From Miscanthus floridulus (lineage: Eukaryota; Streptophyta; Magnoliopsida; Poales; Poaceae): a stretch of 64,000 nt of DNA. The translations under genes were made by a program, and so were the position numbers. Each line of letters opens with the position of its first letter. The stretch's first letter is position 1. The stretch spans positions 8,743,707 to 8,807,706 of the forward strand of contig NC_089581.1 of assembly GCF_019320115.1 (NCBI RefSeq), read 5' to 3'. Shown here piece by piece: positions 22,208 through 31,593 of this stretch. Under the pieces are notes generated by a model that saw nothing but the letters and a program-made list of their open reading frames with translations, had not been told where the DNA came from and did no database searches.

Positions 22208-23541
22208 TGTTGGAACCGGTGGTGACCACCAAGTTCACGATCTTGGAGCTGAGCTGGCTTGCAGCCGGCCCGGCTCGTTACCACGAGCCTGTGCTCCCAC
22301 ATGTCCTAGATCCACCGGAGCTACAACATATAAGGCATTTGGCTTTTCCAACCCAAAAGACTAGTCTGATAGGTGAGGGTTCTCCCGCCTTATATATTGT
22401 GCTCCCTCACCATCGCTATACGATGTGGGACTAAACCCAACAATCTCCCCCTTAGTCACACATCGGGGTGCCCCCGCCATATGTGACGCTCGAGATTTTT
22501 TTATCGGATTTAGCTTTTCTGATCATGGGCTCCGATACCAATTGTTGGAATCGGTGGTGACCACCAAGTTCACGATCTTAGAGCTGAGCTGGCTTGCAGC
22601 CGGCCCGGCTCGTTACCACGAGCCTGTGCTCCCACAGGTCCCAGATTCACCCCAGATTCACCGGAGCTACAACATATAAGGCATTTGGCTTTCCCAACCC
22701 AAAAGACTAGCCTCATAGATGGGTGCTTCTTTTCCTTATACCGGAGCTACAACATATAAGGCATTTGGTTTTCCCAACCCAAAAGACTAGCCTCATAGGT
22801 GGGTGCTTCTTTTCCTTATATGTTGTGCTCCCCCACCATCGCTACACGATGTGGAACTAAACCCCAACAGTCTCCCCCTTAGTCACACATCAGGGTGCCC
22901 CCGCCATATGTGCCGCTCGAGATTTTTTTATCAGGTTTAGGTTTTTTTTTTGACCATGGGTACCGGCTCTGATACCAATTGTTGGAACCGGTGGTGACCA
23001 CCGAGTTCACGATCTTGGAGCCAGCCCGGCTCGTTACGAGCCTGCGCTCCCACAGGTCCTAGGTCCACCGGAGCTGACAACATATAAGGCCTTTGGGCCT
23101 TACTCAACCCAAAAGACTAGTCTAATAGGTGGGGGTTCTCCCGCCTTATATGTTGTGCTCCCCCACCATCGCTACACGATGTGGGACTAAACCCCAACAA
23201 TCTCCCCCTTAGTCACACATCGGGGTGCCCCCGCCATATGTGACGCTCGAGATTTTTTTATTGGGTTTAGCTTTTCTGACCATGGGTACCGGCTTTGATA
23301 CCAATTGTTGGAACCGGTGGTGACCACCAAGTTCACGATCTTGGAGCTGAGCTGGCTTGCAGCCGGCCCGGCTCGTTATGAGCCTGCGCTCCCACAGGTC
23401 CCAGGTCCACCGGAGCTGACAACATATAAGGCCTTTGGGCCTTACTCAACCCAAAAGACTAGTCTAATAGGTGGGGGTTCTCCCGCCTTATATGTTGTGC
23501 TCCCCCACCATCGCTACACGATGTGGGACTAAACCCCAACA
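22208..23541 (-). mobile_element. Tandem TRIM array: four LTRs, three internal segments
   Basis: LTRs lie at 22208-22442 (235 bp), 22543-22869 (327), 22980-23199 (220) and 23306-23541 (236), each starting tgttgg and ending ccaaca on the plus strand. Internal segments are 100, 110 and 106 bp. On the minus strand each internal segment begins with a match to the initiator-Met primer site (attggtatcagagcc, exact in the middle copy) and ends in a purine tract (aagggggaga), so the element is a terminal-repeat retrotransposon in miniature with no coding capacity. It is transcribed in the same direction as the UGT. Flanks are atcta (22203-22207) and atcca (23542-23546), a 5-bp target duplication with one mismatch. 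Confidence 0.9.
22661..22820. repeat. 80-bp tandem duplication inside TRIM LTR 2
   Basis: Two successive 80-bp units (22661-22740 and 22741-22820) both begin ccggagctacaacatataag. They differ at few positions and explain why this LTR is about 90 bp longer than the other three. An 11-bp repeat of ccccagattca type just before it adds the rest. Confidence 0.85.
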
Positions 23542-24198
23542 ATCCATTGCCTGCCACAAGCGGTCGAAGTCGGACACCCTGGACGCGTTGGGTCGGAACG
23601 CGGTGAGGATCCAGTCAGCCTCGTGGCGGCGGTAGGTGATGGCGGGAGGGAACGACGGCAGCCACTTTGGCGGCACGGTGAAATCCGCCGACATCGTGCA
23701 CGGGTGAGCGGCGTTCGCCGACCGCGGCCCCATAAACGCGATCCAGGCCGCCTGCACGATTAGGAACATGGCGCACGGCACCCCGTGCGCCTCGGCGATC
23801 GCGGGGAGCCAGTGGTGGCAGAAGTCCATGATGATCCAGTCGGGCCTCCTCCCACCGTCGGCGACGGTGTCCGCGAGAAACTCCGCGAACGGGGCGGAGA
23901 GGCCGTCGAGCGCCTTCTTGAGCAGCTCCTGCTTCTCCGGTGGCATGTCGGCCGTGGACACGGCGCCCTCGGGCAGGCCATCCACGACGGGCGCGGGCAG
24001 CGCCACGAGGCGCACGCGGAGCGACAGGTCCGCCGGCACGGGCGGCAGCCTGGCAACGTTCCTCGGCGTGGAGAGGAAGGTGACAGCATGACCCCTCGCC
24101 GCCAGGCACTTGGCGAGCTCCATGAACGGGATCATGTGGCCGAATGCCAGCCACGGGAACAGCACCACATTCAGCTTGCCGGCGGCTGCTGCTTCCAT

Positions 24199-25010
24199 TT
24201 CATTGACGTGATCATGTTCTGTCCCGTCCAGCACGTGAATGACGATGTCCCCTAAACAATCATATATGTGCTATGAGCTACCATCCACATGATTGTGACA
24301 TTATGCCTAATTGCTAAAAAATAATAGTATTCGGACCAAGGACGGAGAAGTTCTGACCCTCAGTCTTTCTAGCTTTTTTCCCTTAGTTCTTAAGGTCTCC
24401 TCAGTTTTGAGCCTTTGAGCTCGTGTAACTTTTGGTTGTATATATCTTTTATCTTAAAAAAAGTTAGAGCATTTGTTTTATTTTATAGGAGGAATGCGAT
24501 AGACAAAAATCATGTACGCGCTTCACACGCGTCCACGCATGAGTGGACAGAAACAATGTCGATGAGGAAGAAGAACAATGCACCACAAGGTTAGGGTTTG
24601 GGGTGGAGCATGGGGTTTGGAGGGGATAAGATTATAAGAACAATGCACATTCAAATCCTAGTTACAACTTTTCTGAGCTTGTTCGTTTAATTTCCATACC
24701 GAGTGGATTGGAGGGGATTGAGGGGCAATTAAAGAATTGCACTCAAAATACCTTGCAACATGAAAGAGAGAAGTAGAGCACAAAATACAAGCGAGATGAT
24801 TACATATCGGCGAATAGAGCACTACACTACATCGTTCACTGTACAAGCCACGCCGGGTCGCCGACAGGGGCATCTCTTGCAGTTGCAGCATGGCGAGTTG
24901 GCGACTGCTTCCCTCCGTGCAGCTCCGCGGCGACGCCAAGCGGGTCTTTGCTATGTGGCGGCTGAAACATGTGCTGGGCCAGCCGCCAGCCCATCATGGG
25001 GATCAACCCT
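24199..25010. other. UGT upstream region and intergenic DNA
   Basis: Probable UGT promoter followed by AT-rich DNA. No credible gene. The last 170 bases (about 24840-25010) are GC-richer and abut the Tekay insertion; they may be part of an older element or exon, but I could not identify them. Confidence 0.4.
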
Positions 25011-25015
25011 GTCTG

Positions 25016-25307
25016 TGTCAGCCCTTGGCAGCGGCGGATCACCGCAACGTGAGCACGACAAAGGATTCGGCTAGAGAAACCCTGACGCCGACGAGGTTGC
25101 CCCTCAGCCTTGGCGTACTGTTACTTGTCTGATAAAAATGTCATCATTCTCTTACAGAGTCACGGGCACTTATGTGCCTTACAGGTTCTGGCTCGTGGGC
25201 CCACGTCGTCATACACAAATGGGAAGCATAACTGGACCAATACGTATTCTATTGCAGTAGACGCCTTCGACGCTCACTCCGTGGCAGCCGGTGCTCCCAG
25301 GCTGACA
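25016..25307 (-). repeat. 3' LTR of the Tekay element
   Basis: 292 bp, from tgtcagccc to ggctgaca. It is matched by the right-hand LTR with 11 substitutions by eye. Confidence 0.95.
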
Positions 25308-25567
25308 CCTCCCCCGCCTTGACTTGCCACTTGCCCCCAAGCTGGCGCTGTAGGGAAGCATTTCTTGACGACGTAGTAATCCTCCCAGGTGGTGGTCGAT
25401 TCTGGTAAGCCAACCCACTGGAGCTTCACTTGAGGGATGGCCGCATTGCCCTTCTTCACCATGCGATGCTCGACGATTGCCTTCGGTACAGTATCTGCAG
25501 CTTCAAGATCTGTCAAAACTAGTAGTGTATCATATACAGGTGTGTAATCTGGTGTGTATGGTTTCAA
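25274..25567 (-). pseudogene. Chromodomain at the end of Tekay pol
   Basis: The segment contains PKAIVEHRMVKKGNAAIPQV, then K-L-Q-W-V-G-L-P and TTTWEDYYVVKKCFP, the classic retroelement chromodomain that targets integration to marked chromatin. A stop just upstream (TAG where related proteins have Gln in a HPVFHVSQLKPY-type context) separates it from the integrase. The reading frame ends at 25274, inside the 3' LTR, so about 11 codons are LTR-encoded. Confidence 0.88.
25308..25320 (-). other. Polypurine tract of the Tekay element
   Basis: On the minus strand aaggcgggggagg directly precedes the 3' LTR, as expected for the plus-strand primer. Confidence 0.75.
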
Positions 25568-25888
25568 CTATGATATATGGAAAACTGGGTGTATCTGAGT
25601 GTCTGGAGGTAGTTCCAGCTTGTATGCCACTTGACCAATCCTCTGTAGTACAGTGAAGGGTCCATAATATTTGTATGATAATTTTGGGTATGGTCTGTTG
25701 GGCACTGTGGATTGTGTATATGGTTGCAGCTTCAATAGCACTTTGTCACCAACAACAAACTGATGATCTCTCCTGTGCTTATCTGCCTGTACTTTGAATT
25801 TGTTATGTGCCCTTGCAAGATGTTTCCTGAGAGCCTGGATGTGTCGTTCTCTATGCTCAATCTATTCATTCACTAAAGTTGAGGCTGT

Positions 25889-26710
25889 CTAAGGGACATT
25901 AGGTGACAGACCTAGGTCAGGTTCATAACCATAGAGGACCTTGAATGGAGTAGATCCCAAGGAAGAGTGGAGGGATGTATTGTACCAAAGTTCAGCAAGT
26001 GACAACCATGATTTCCAGGTGTGAGGGGCGTCATGAACAGCACATCTGAGATACATTTCTAAACACTGGTTCACCCTTTCTGATTGACCATCTATTTGTG
26101 GATGGTAAGTAGTGCTGAATTTGAGGTTTACCTTGTATGCCTTGAAGAATTCTTTCCAAAATTGACTGACAAATATGGTATCTTTATCTATCACTATAGA
26201 TTTAGGCATGCCATGCAATTTGACCACATTTTCCATGAATGTTTGAGCTATGGTGGCAGTTGTGTATGGATGTTTGATAGCTATAAAGTGGGCATATTTA
26301 GTCAATCTGTCGACTACCACTAGGATGACACTGTATCCTTCAGACTTTGGTAATCCTTCTATGAAATCCATAGTGATATCTTGCCATATACCTATAGGAA
26401 TAGGGAGGGGTTGCAGGAGGCCCATGGGATGCTGAAGTGAGTGCTTGGCTTGCTGGCAAGTGTTGCATTGCTTGATGAAATTATCAACATCATTTTTCAT
26501 TCCTTTCCAAGCAAAGTGCCTTTTGAGTCTGTGATAGGTTGCTGCTACCCCTGAGTGGCCCCCTAATGCACTGGAGTGGCAGACTGCAATGAGTTTAGTT
26601 TGAAGTGCTGAATTACTGTCAATCCAGACTTTGCCTTGAAACCAAATGATGTCCTTGTCTAAAGTGTATCCCTGGTGGTCAGGACTGGTTATAGCTAGAG
26701 TTCTGAGCAT
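25889..26710 (-). pseudogene. Integrase of the Tekay element
   Basis: The zinc-binding H-H-C-C domain (HSSALGGHSGVAATYHRLK, then C-N-T-C) is followed by the core with Asp in TMDFIEGLPKSEG, Asp in IVIDKDTIF, and Glu in DGQSERVNQ, the D-D-E triad. The frame is open for 273 codons and ends at a stop near 25889. The C-terminal beta domain lies in broken sequence (25568-25888). Confidence 0.9.
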
Positions 26711-26713
26711 CTC

Positions 26714-27472
26714 CTATGCTTGAGAGTCAGTAACATAGGAGTTTTTGACTTCCTGGACCCAGGCAGGCTGAACTGTGGATACTGCTTGTAGTGCCATCAA
26801 ATGACCTACCCTTGATAGGGCATCAGCTGCCATGTTCTCTTTGCCCTTCTTGTACTTGATTGTGAAATTGAGGCCCATCATCCTGGTCATAGCCTTTCTC
26901 TGCATGTCAGAGTGAAGGTTTTGTTGACTTAAGTAAGCTAAGGATCTATGATCAGTTTGTATATAGAATTCACCCCTTTCTAGGTAATGCCTCCACTTGT
27001 CTACTGCCATGATCAATGCTAGAAATTCTTTTTCATAAATGGACAGTCCTTTGTGTTTTTCTCCAAGTGCTTTACTCAAATAAGCAACAGGTTGCCCTTT
27101 TTGCATCAGTACTGCACCAATACCATCAGCACAAGCATCAGTTTCTACTGTAAAGGTCTCATTGAAATTTGGCAGAGCCAATACTGGTGTGTGAGTCATT
27201 GCTGTTTTCAGTGCCTCAAATGCTGCCTGAGCATGCTGGTTCCAAACAAATGTCTTGAGTCTGAGTATTTGTGTAAGAGGTTTGGACAGTCTGCCATAAT
27301 CTTTGACAAATTTTCTGTAATATCCTGTGAGGCCTAAGAATGCCCTGAGTTCAGTCATTGTCTGTGGGACAGGCCATTTGAGCATATCAGTGATCTTGCT
27401 GGGATCAGTTGAGACTCCTTGGGCTCCTATAATATGCCCTAAATATTCAGACTGTCCTTGGCAAAAGTGCAT
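26714..27472 (-). pseudogene. RT thumb and RNase H of the Tekay element
   Basis: The 252-codon open segment starts with the CQGQSEYLGHIIGAQGV thumb motif. It continues with FTVETDACADGIGAVL, YEKEFLALIMAVDKWRHYL and TDHRSLAYL, the RNase H motifs with catalytic acids in place. It overlaps the RT segment by a frameshift (27439-27472) and ends one stop before the integrase. Confidence 0.9.
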
Positions 27473-28131
27473 TTGGATTCCTTGAGATACAACTGGTGCT
27501 TTCTCAAAGTTGCAAAGACTTGCTCAAGATGGTCCACATGAGCTTCCATGGAGGGACTGAAGATGAGGATGTCATCTAGGAAAACTAGAACAAATTTTCT
27601 CAAGAATGGTTTAAGGATTTCATTCATGATGCACTGAAATGTTGCTGGTGCATTTGTTAATCCAAAAGGCATAACTTTGAATTGGTAGTGCCCTTGATGG
27701 GTTTTAAATGCTGTTTTGAATTCATCCTCTGGCAGCATCCTGATCTGATGATAGCCAGCCTTCATATCCAGTTTAGTGAATACCTTGGCTCCTGTAAGCT
27801 CATCCAAGATTTCTTCAATGATTGGCATTGGGAATCTGTTTTTGATTGTCATGTCATTGAGTCTTCTGTAGTCGACACAGAATCTCCAAGTACCATCCTT
27901 TTTCTTAACTAGGAGAACAGGGGAAGCAAAAGGGCTATGACTTTGTGTAATCAGGCCAGCTTGTAATAGTTGCTGCACTTGGTTTTCAATCTCTGTCTTG
28001 TGTAGTGGAGAGTAATGATAGGGTTTGGCATTGATTGGTGTGGAGCCAGGCAGTAATGAGATGGCATGATCATAGGCCCTTCTAGGTGGGAGGCACTGTG
28101 GATCAGTGAAGATATCCTTGTACAATGCCAA
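27439..28131 (-). pseudogene. Reverse transcriptase of the Tekay element
   Basis: RT motifs in order: SPFASPVLLVKKKDGTWRFC, DYRRLNDMTIKNRFPMP, FTKLDMKAGYHQIR, MPFGLTNAPATFQ, and the catalytic VFLDDILIFS. The open frame is 231 codons and is separated from the protease by one stop. Confidence 0.92.
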
Positions 28132-28148
28132 TAGGTGTTGTAAAGCCT

Positions 28149-28736
28149 CTAGGTGGGCTTGCTGTTTTGAGTGATGTGGTCAGCTTTGTGGGCCTCTTGA
28201 TGAACCAAAGCAAAAGTCCATATGTCATTGCCTTTGGATGCATTGTACAGTTGAGTAGCTGACATCGATGACAACTGCAAGTCAGGTTCCCTGATGCCTT
28301 GCAGAGTGATAGACTTGCCTTGTTCAGCAAATTTCATTGTTTTGAGCTGCCAATCGAATTCCAGAGGGCTATGTGACTTGAGCCAGTCACACCCTAGTAT
28401 AGCATCATATGGCTGCATATCCAAGACCACCATATCTGTTCTGAAGCTTTGTCCTTGACAATAGCATTGCAAATTGGGAACTAGCTGATTAGTAACTATG
28501 TTAGCACCATTTGGTAGTTGCACTTGCCTGGGTGCTATAGGGATGGTTTGTAGATTGGCCATCAAGACAAACTGAGAACTTATGAAGCTATGTGTACTGC
28601 CACTATCAACTAGGATCAATATTGTCTTATCTTTGACTGTAGTTTTGAGTTTGATGCAATTAGTCTTATCGCTTGTTGAAATTGCATTCAAGGATAGCTG
28701 ACAAAATTCCTCATGCAGTGCATCTTCTGCTGCCAA
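28149..28736 (-). pseudogene. Aspartic protease of the Tekay element
   Basis: The active site L-V-D-S-G-S-T-H-S-F and the YDAILGCDWLKSHSP partner motif mark a retropepsin-like protease that matures Gag-Pol. The catalytic Asp-Ser-Gly is intact. Confidence 0.9.
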
Positions 28737-28773
28737 CTCATTGAGAACCTCCTTAGTGAGCTGTCTATCCAGA

Positions 28774-29960
28774 TCATTGATTGCTAAAGCTGAGCTTGGG
28801 CTTGTTTCTTTTGGGGCAGATCTCTAAATGGCCAGGTACAAACTTCTCACCACAATGAAAGCATAAGCGATTTGTTCTTCTGTAATCTCTCAACTGTCTA
28901 TCATTCCATAGGTTAGGAGTCTGTGCCTTGGCTTCTAGTTTGTTGTAGTGAGTTGCTCTGGCTTGATAGGGAGCTTTGGGGTATCTATTCTTCCCTCTGT
29001 CTAGTACCTTCTGCTGTACTTTGGCCAAGGTGGAAGCTTTGAGCACTGTAGTGGGCATTTGAGCCTCTACCATTCCCCCTGATTTCCTCTTTGAGCCCCT
29101 TGACATAATGTTGGGTGAAGAACATTTCATCATAACTTGCATTATGCATTGTGACTGCATACTGCAAAGACTGGAATTGAGTGGTATAGTCTTCCTACCA
29201 GTCCTATTTGTCTGTGCTCCAGTAACTCAGTCATAGATGACCTGAAGTCATCTGAGCCAAACTCCTGTTGAATTACATGGCAAAAATGTGTCCAGCTTTT
29301 AAAAGTGTTCTTCTGCTTGAATGCTTGGTACCAGCGTGCAGCATTCCCTTTGAGATGGACCCTAGCAGCTGTGATCCACATACCCTCAGGTATCTGATAC
29401 AAGGTCAAAATAATCTCTGCAATTGTCTAGCCACACTTTGGAGTCAGTGCCATCAAAATCAGGGAAATCCATTTTAGGCATCACTTGCTTAGGCAGTCTG
29501 TGGTCTTTATATTTTCCTTCACCCTTGTGATCGTCTTGAGCAGAATAATAATGATCTGTTTTGACCTGCTGCCTTTGATTGTTCAGCTTTCTCTTTCTTT
29601 TGTTCACCAGCAAACACATTGTGAAAGGAGACATTGTCCTCAAAGTCTAATGCTGCACTTCCCTCTTCATCAAATGTTGGGCCTGCATCCTGGTGTTGTT
29701 TTGCAGTGACCTTTGCCTCCTGTTCCATCTGCCTGATAGTAATTCTCGCAATAGCTTCCCCATTATGCTGAATCTGCTTGAGCAATGTTATGCTTGTTCC
29801 TGGGCATATTCATCCATTGCTGCAGACCTTAGGTCCATCTGGGCTTCATTTGTTTCTGAGTGGTATGCATCTCATTAATTTGACTGAACATAACGTCGAG
29901 ATTCTTTTGCAACTGCTCCCACCTGGAATTCTCTTCCTCAGATCTGTCGCGTCATAGCTT
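28774..29960 (-). pseudogene. Gag of the Tekay element (frameshifted)
   Basis: Four overlapping open segments in different frames make up gag. The N-terminal part near 29850-29960 contains WEQLQKNLDVMFSQI. The capsid part (29142-29643) has PKMDFPDFDGTDSKVWLDN and AARWYQAFKQ. The nucleocapsid (28774-29160) has one zinc knuckle, CFHCGEKFVPGHLEIC. At least three frameshifts or stops break it. Confidence 0.8.
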
Positions 29961-30593
29961 CAAGCAGGAGTCTTGTCTGTGGGGATGGAGACAGATCACT
30001 CTTCCTTCTCGGAGCCAGATGTGCCAGCAGCAGGTTTGGTGCAAGGACCTCCCCTGTTGCGCTGCTGCTACACTTCACCGCCGCCTGGGAAGTGAGGCAA
30101 GGCCGAGGGATTTTACACTGAGACAAGTGGAGTGCAAGCACAAGAACACCAGCCCAGCAACCCAAGCTCTTGGACGCTCCCTCTCCTTACACCACCGCAC
30201 CAAAATCTCCCTGCGCGAATCCAGGAATTTTACACGCGAACAACTGTCGCGCAACCCTCGTCGACGGTCGATCTGTGCCAGAATGAGATAACAAGCGAGC
30301 GAATTTTGGTTGTGCTCACTTCGGTTCACGCCGCCGAACCCTCTTGTCGATGCAGAACCCCAGTCGAGCACCTGGCGGGCGTCCGATGTAGCTTGCGCCG
30401 CCGGTGTCGTCTTGCTGGTCTTTGAAGGTGGCGAAGCCGGTGCTGACGCGGTCGTGAGGATCCGCGACAAGCTGGAGTGGTGGTGGTGGTGGAGGAGGTG
30501 GTTTTGGTCGACGCGGTGCTGGATCCCGCGACGAGCCGATAACTGACGGCGAGGTTGAGCGAGCGCTCGCAGCCCCACACGCCGAGGATGAAT

Positions 30594-30608
30594 GGCTCTG
30601 AATACCAA
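30594..30608 (-). other. Primer-binding site of the Tekay element
   Basis: Beside the 5' LTR the minus strand reads ttggtattcagagcc, an initiator-Met-type primer site carrying one extra T relative to tggtatcagagcc. Confidence 0.7.
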
Positions 30609-30609
30609 C

Positions 30610-30901
30610 TGTCAGCCCTTGGCAGCGGCGGGTCACCGCAACGTGAGCACGACAAAGGATTCGGCCGGAGAAACCCTGACGCCGGTGAGGTTGCCCCTCA
30701 GCCTTGGCGTACTGTTACTTGTCTGATAAAAATGTCATCGTTCTCTTACAGAGTCGCGGGCACTTATGTGCCTTACAGGTTCTGGCTCGTGGGCCCACGT
30801 CGTCATACACAAATGGGAAGCATAACTGGACCAATACGTATTCTACTGCAGCAGACGCCTTCGACACTCACTCCGTTGCAGCCGGTGCTCCCAGGCTGAC
30901 A
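30610..30901 (-). repeat. 5' LTR of the Tekay element
   Basis: 292 bp with the same ends as the left LTR. It is followed directly by the second gtctg target copy. Confidence 0.95.
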
Positions 30902-30906
30902 GTCTG

Positions 30907-31593
30907 GTACTAGAGTCCTTTACATCCCCTCAAAAAAAAAACTAGAGTCCTTTACAAAACGAAACGAATAAGCAAGTGTGATGTGTCAACTACTCAACTG
31001 TCATGTGTATGAGTAAAACAGGGGGGCTAGGAACCAACCCAGGTTTACATGTTAACAAATTGCATCTGCATGTGTGGTGTCTCCAAGACTCCAACTGCCA
31101 CTCTATTAGGAAAACAGGTTATACACCGTACAAATAGGGCGCACCCAATGTTGAAAGTTCACGGACGAGGAGCTACGTAGCATATACAGAGATAGAAGGA
31201 AAAAAAACTATAACCACCCCTTCGTTAAAACTAAGGAGGGCGCAGTTGGTGGTAGCAAGTCTCAACCAGCACCACCTACAGACAGCAGTCTGTTTCAGAA
31301 ATGGCCTACACCCCAATTGTGTCGCTACAAGGAAAGCCAAAACTTTAACATATCCGGAGCAACGATTATTGACAAAACTGTTGTCTACTATATGACACAA
31401 TGCTCCGGTGGGAGGAAACAATATATTCCATGATTTACAGCAAGTTGCGAGATCTTGTTCTCAAGCTCAAAGAGGACCCATGTTCTCTCCCCTAGATGAA
31501 AAACTTTCATCAAGAAAAAACTTGCAAATGACGCCAGAAAAAGAAGTCAGCTCGGGGTGCTTGAGCATCACGCAAAGGAATCCATCTTCCTAG
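30907..31593. other. Intergenic DNA and probable RLT3 3' UTR
   Basis: No gene is seen. The right part probably holds the 3' UTR of the minus-strand RLT3 gene. An actagagtcctttaca duplication lies at about 30910-30955. Confidence 0.4.

Larger units (their letters stand above)
21362..24198 (-). pseudogene. UGT91-type UDP-glycosyltransferase gene, interrupted and frameshifted
   Basis: Family 1 glycosyltransferases move sugar from a UDP-sugar to small acceptors such as flavonoids or terpenoids in the cytosol. The N-terminal half (24198 down to about 23547; an upstream Met at 24234 is also possible) has the FPWLAFGHMIPF motif with the catalytic His and a D-F-C-H-H segment. The C-terminal half (22202 down) has the 44-residue PSPG box from WVPQVRVLAH to LPFVADQ, ending in the conserved Asp-Gln. 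A TRIM array (22208-23541) sits between them; omitting it and one target copy puts both halves in the same frame. A second lesion, an apparent extra base near 21508-21512, shifts the last 45 codons; in the other frame the family's C terminus continues to a stop at 21362-21364. The gene is therefore broken twice. Confidence 0.88.
25016..30901 (-). mobile_element. Complete Tekay-type Ty3/gypsy chromovirus
   Basis: The 5,886-bp element lies between two copies of gtctg (25011-25015 and 30902-30906), a perfect 5-bp target duplication. It has 292-bp LTRs at both ends, a primer site beside the right LTR and a purine tract beside the left one, so it reads on the minus strand. The order is gag, protease, RT, RNase H, integrase and a C-terminal chromodomain, which defines a chromovirus; the chromodomain type fits Tekay/Del. 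Eleven differences between the LTRs (about 4%) mark it as not recent. Stops and frameshifts are visible in gag, at domain borders and before the chromodomain. Confidence 0.93.

Noticed and set aside
22208..23541. Intron of the UGT gene
   Set aside because: The segment has LTR, primer-site and purine-tract structure with a 5-bp flanking duplication, and no need for GT-AG borders at the duplication.
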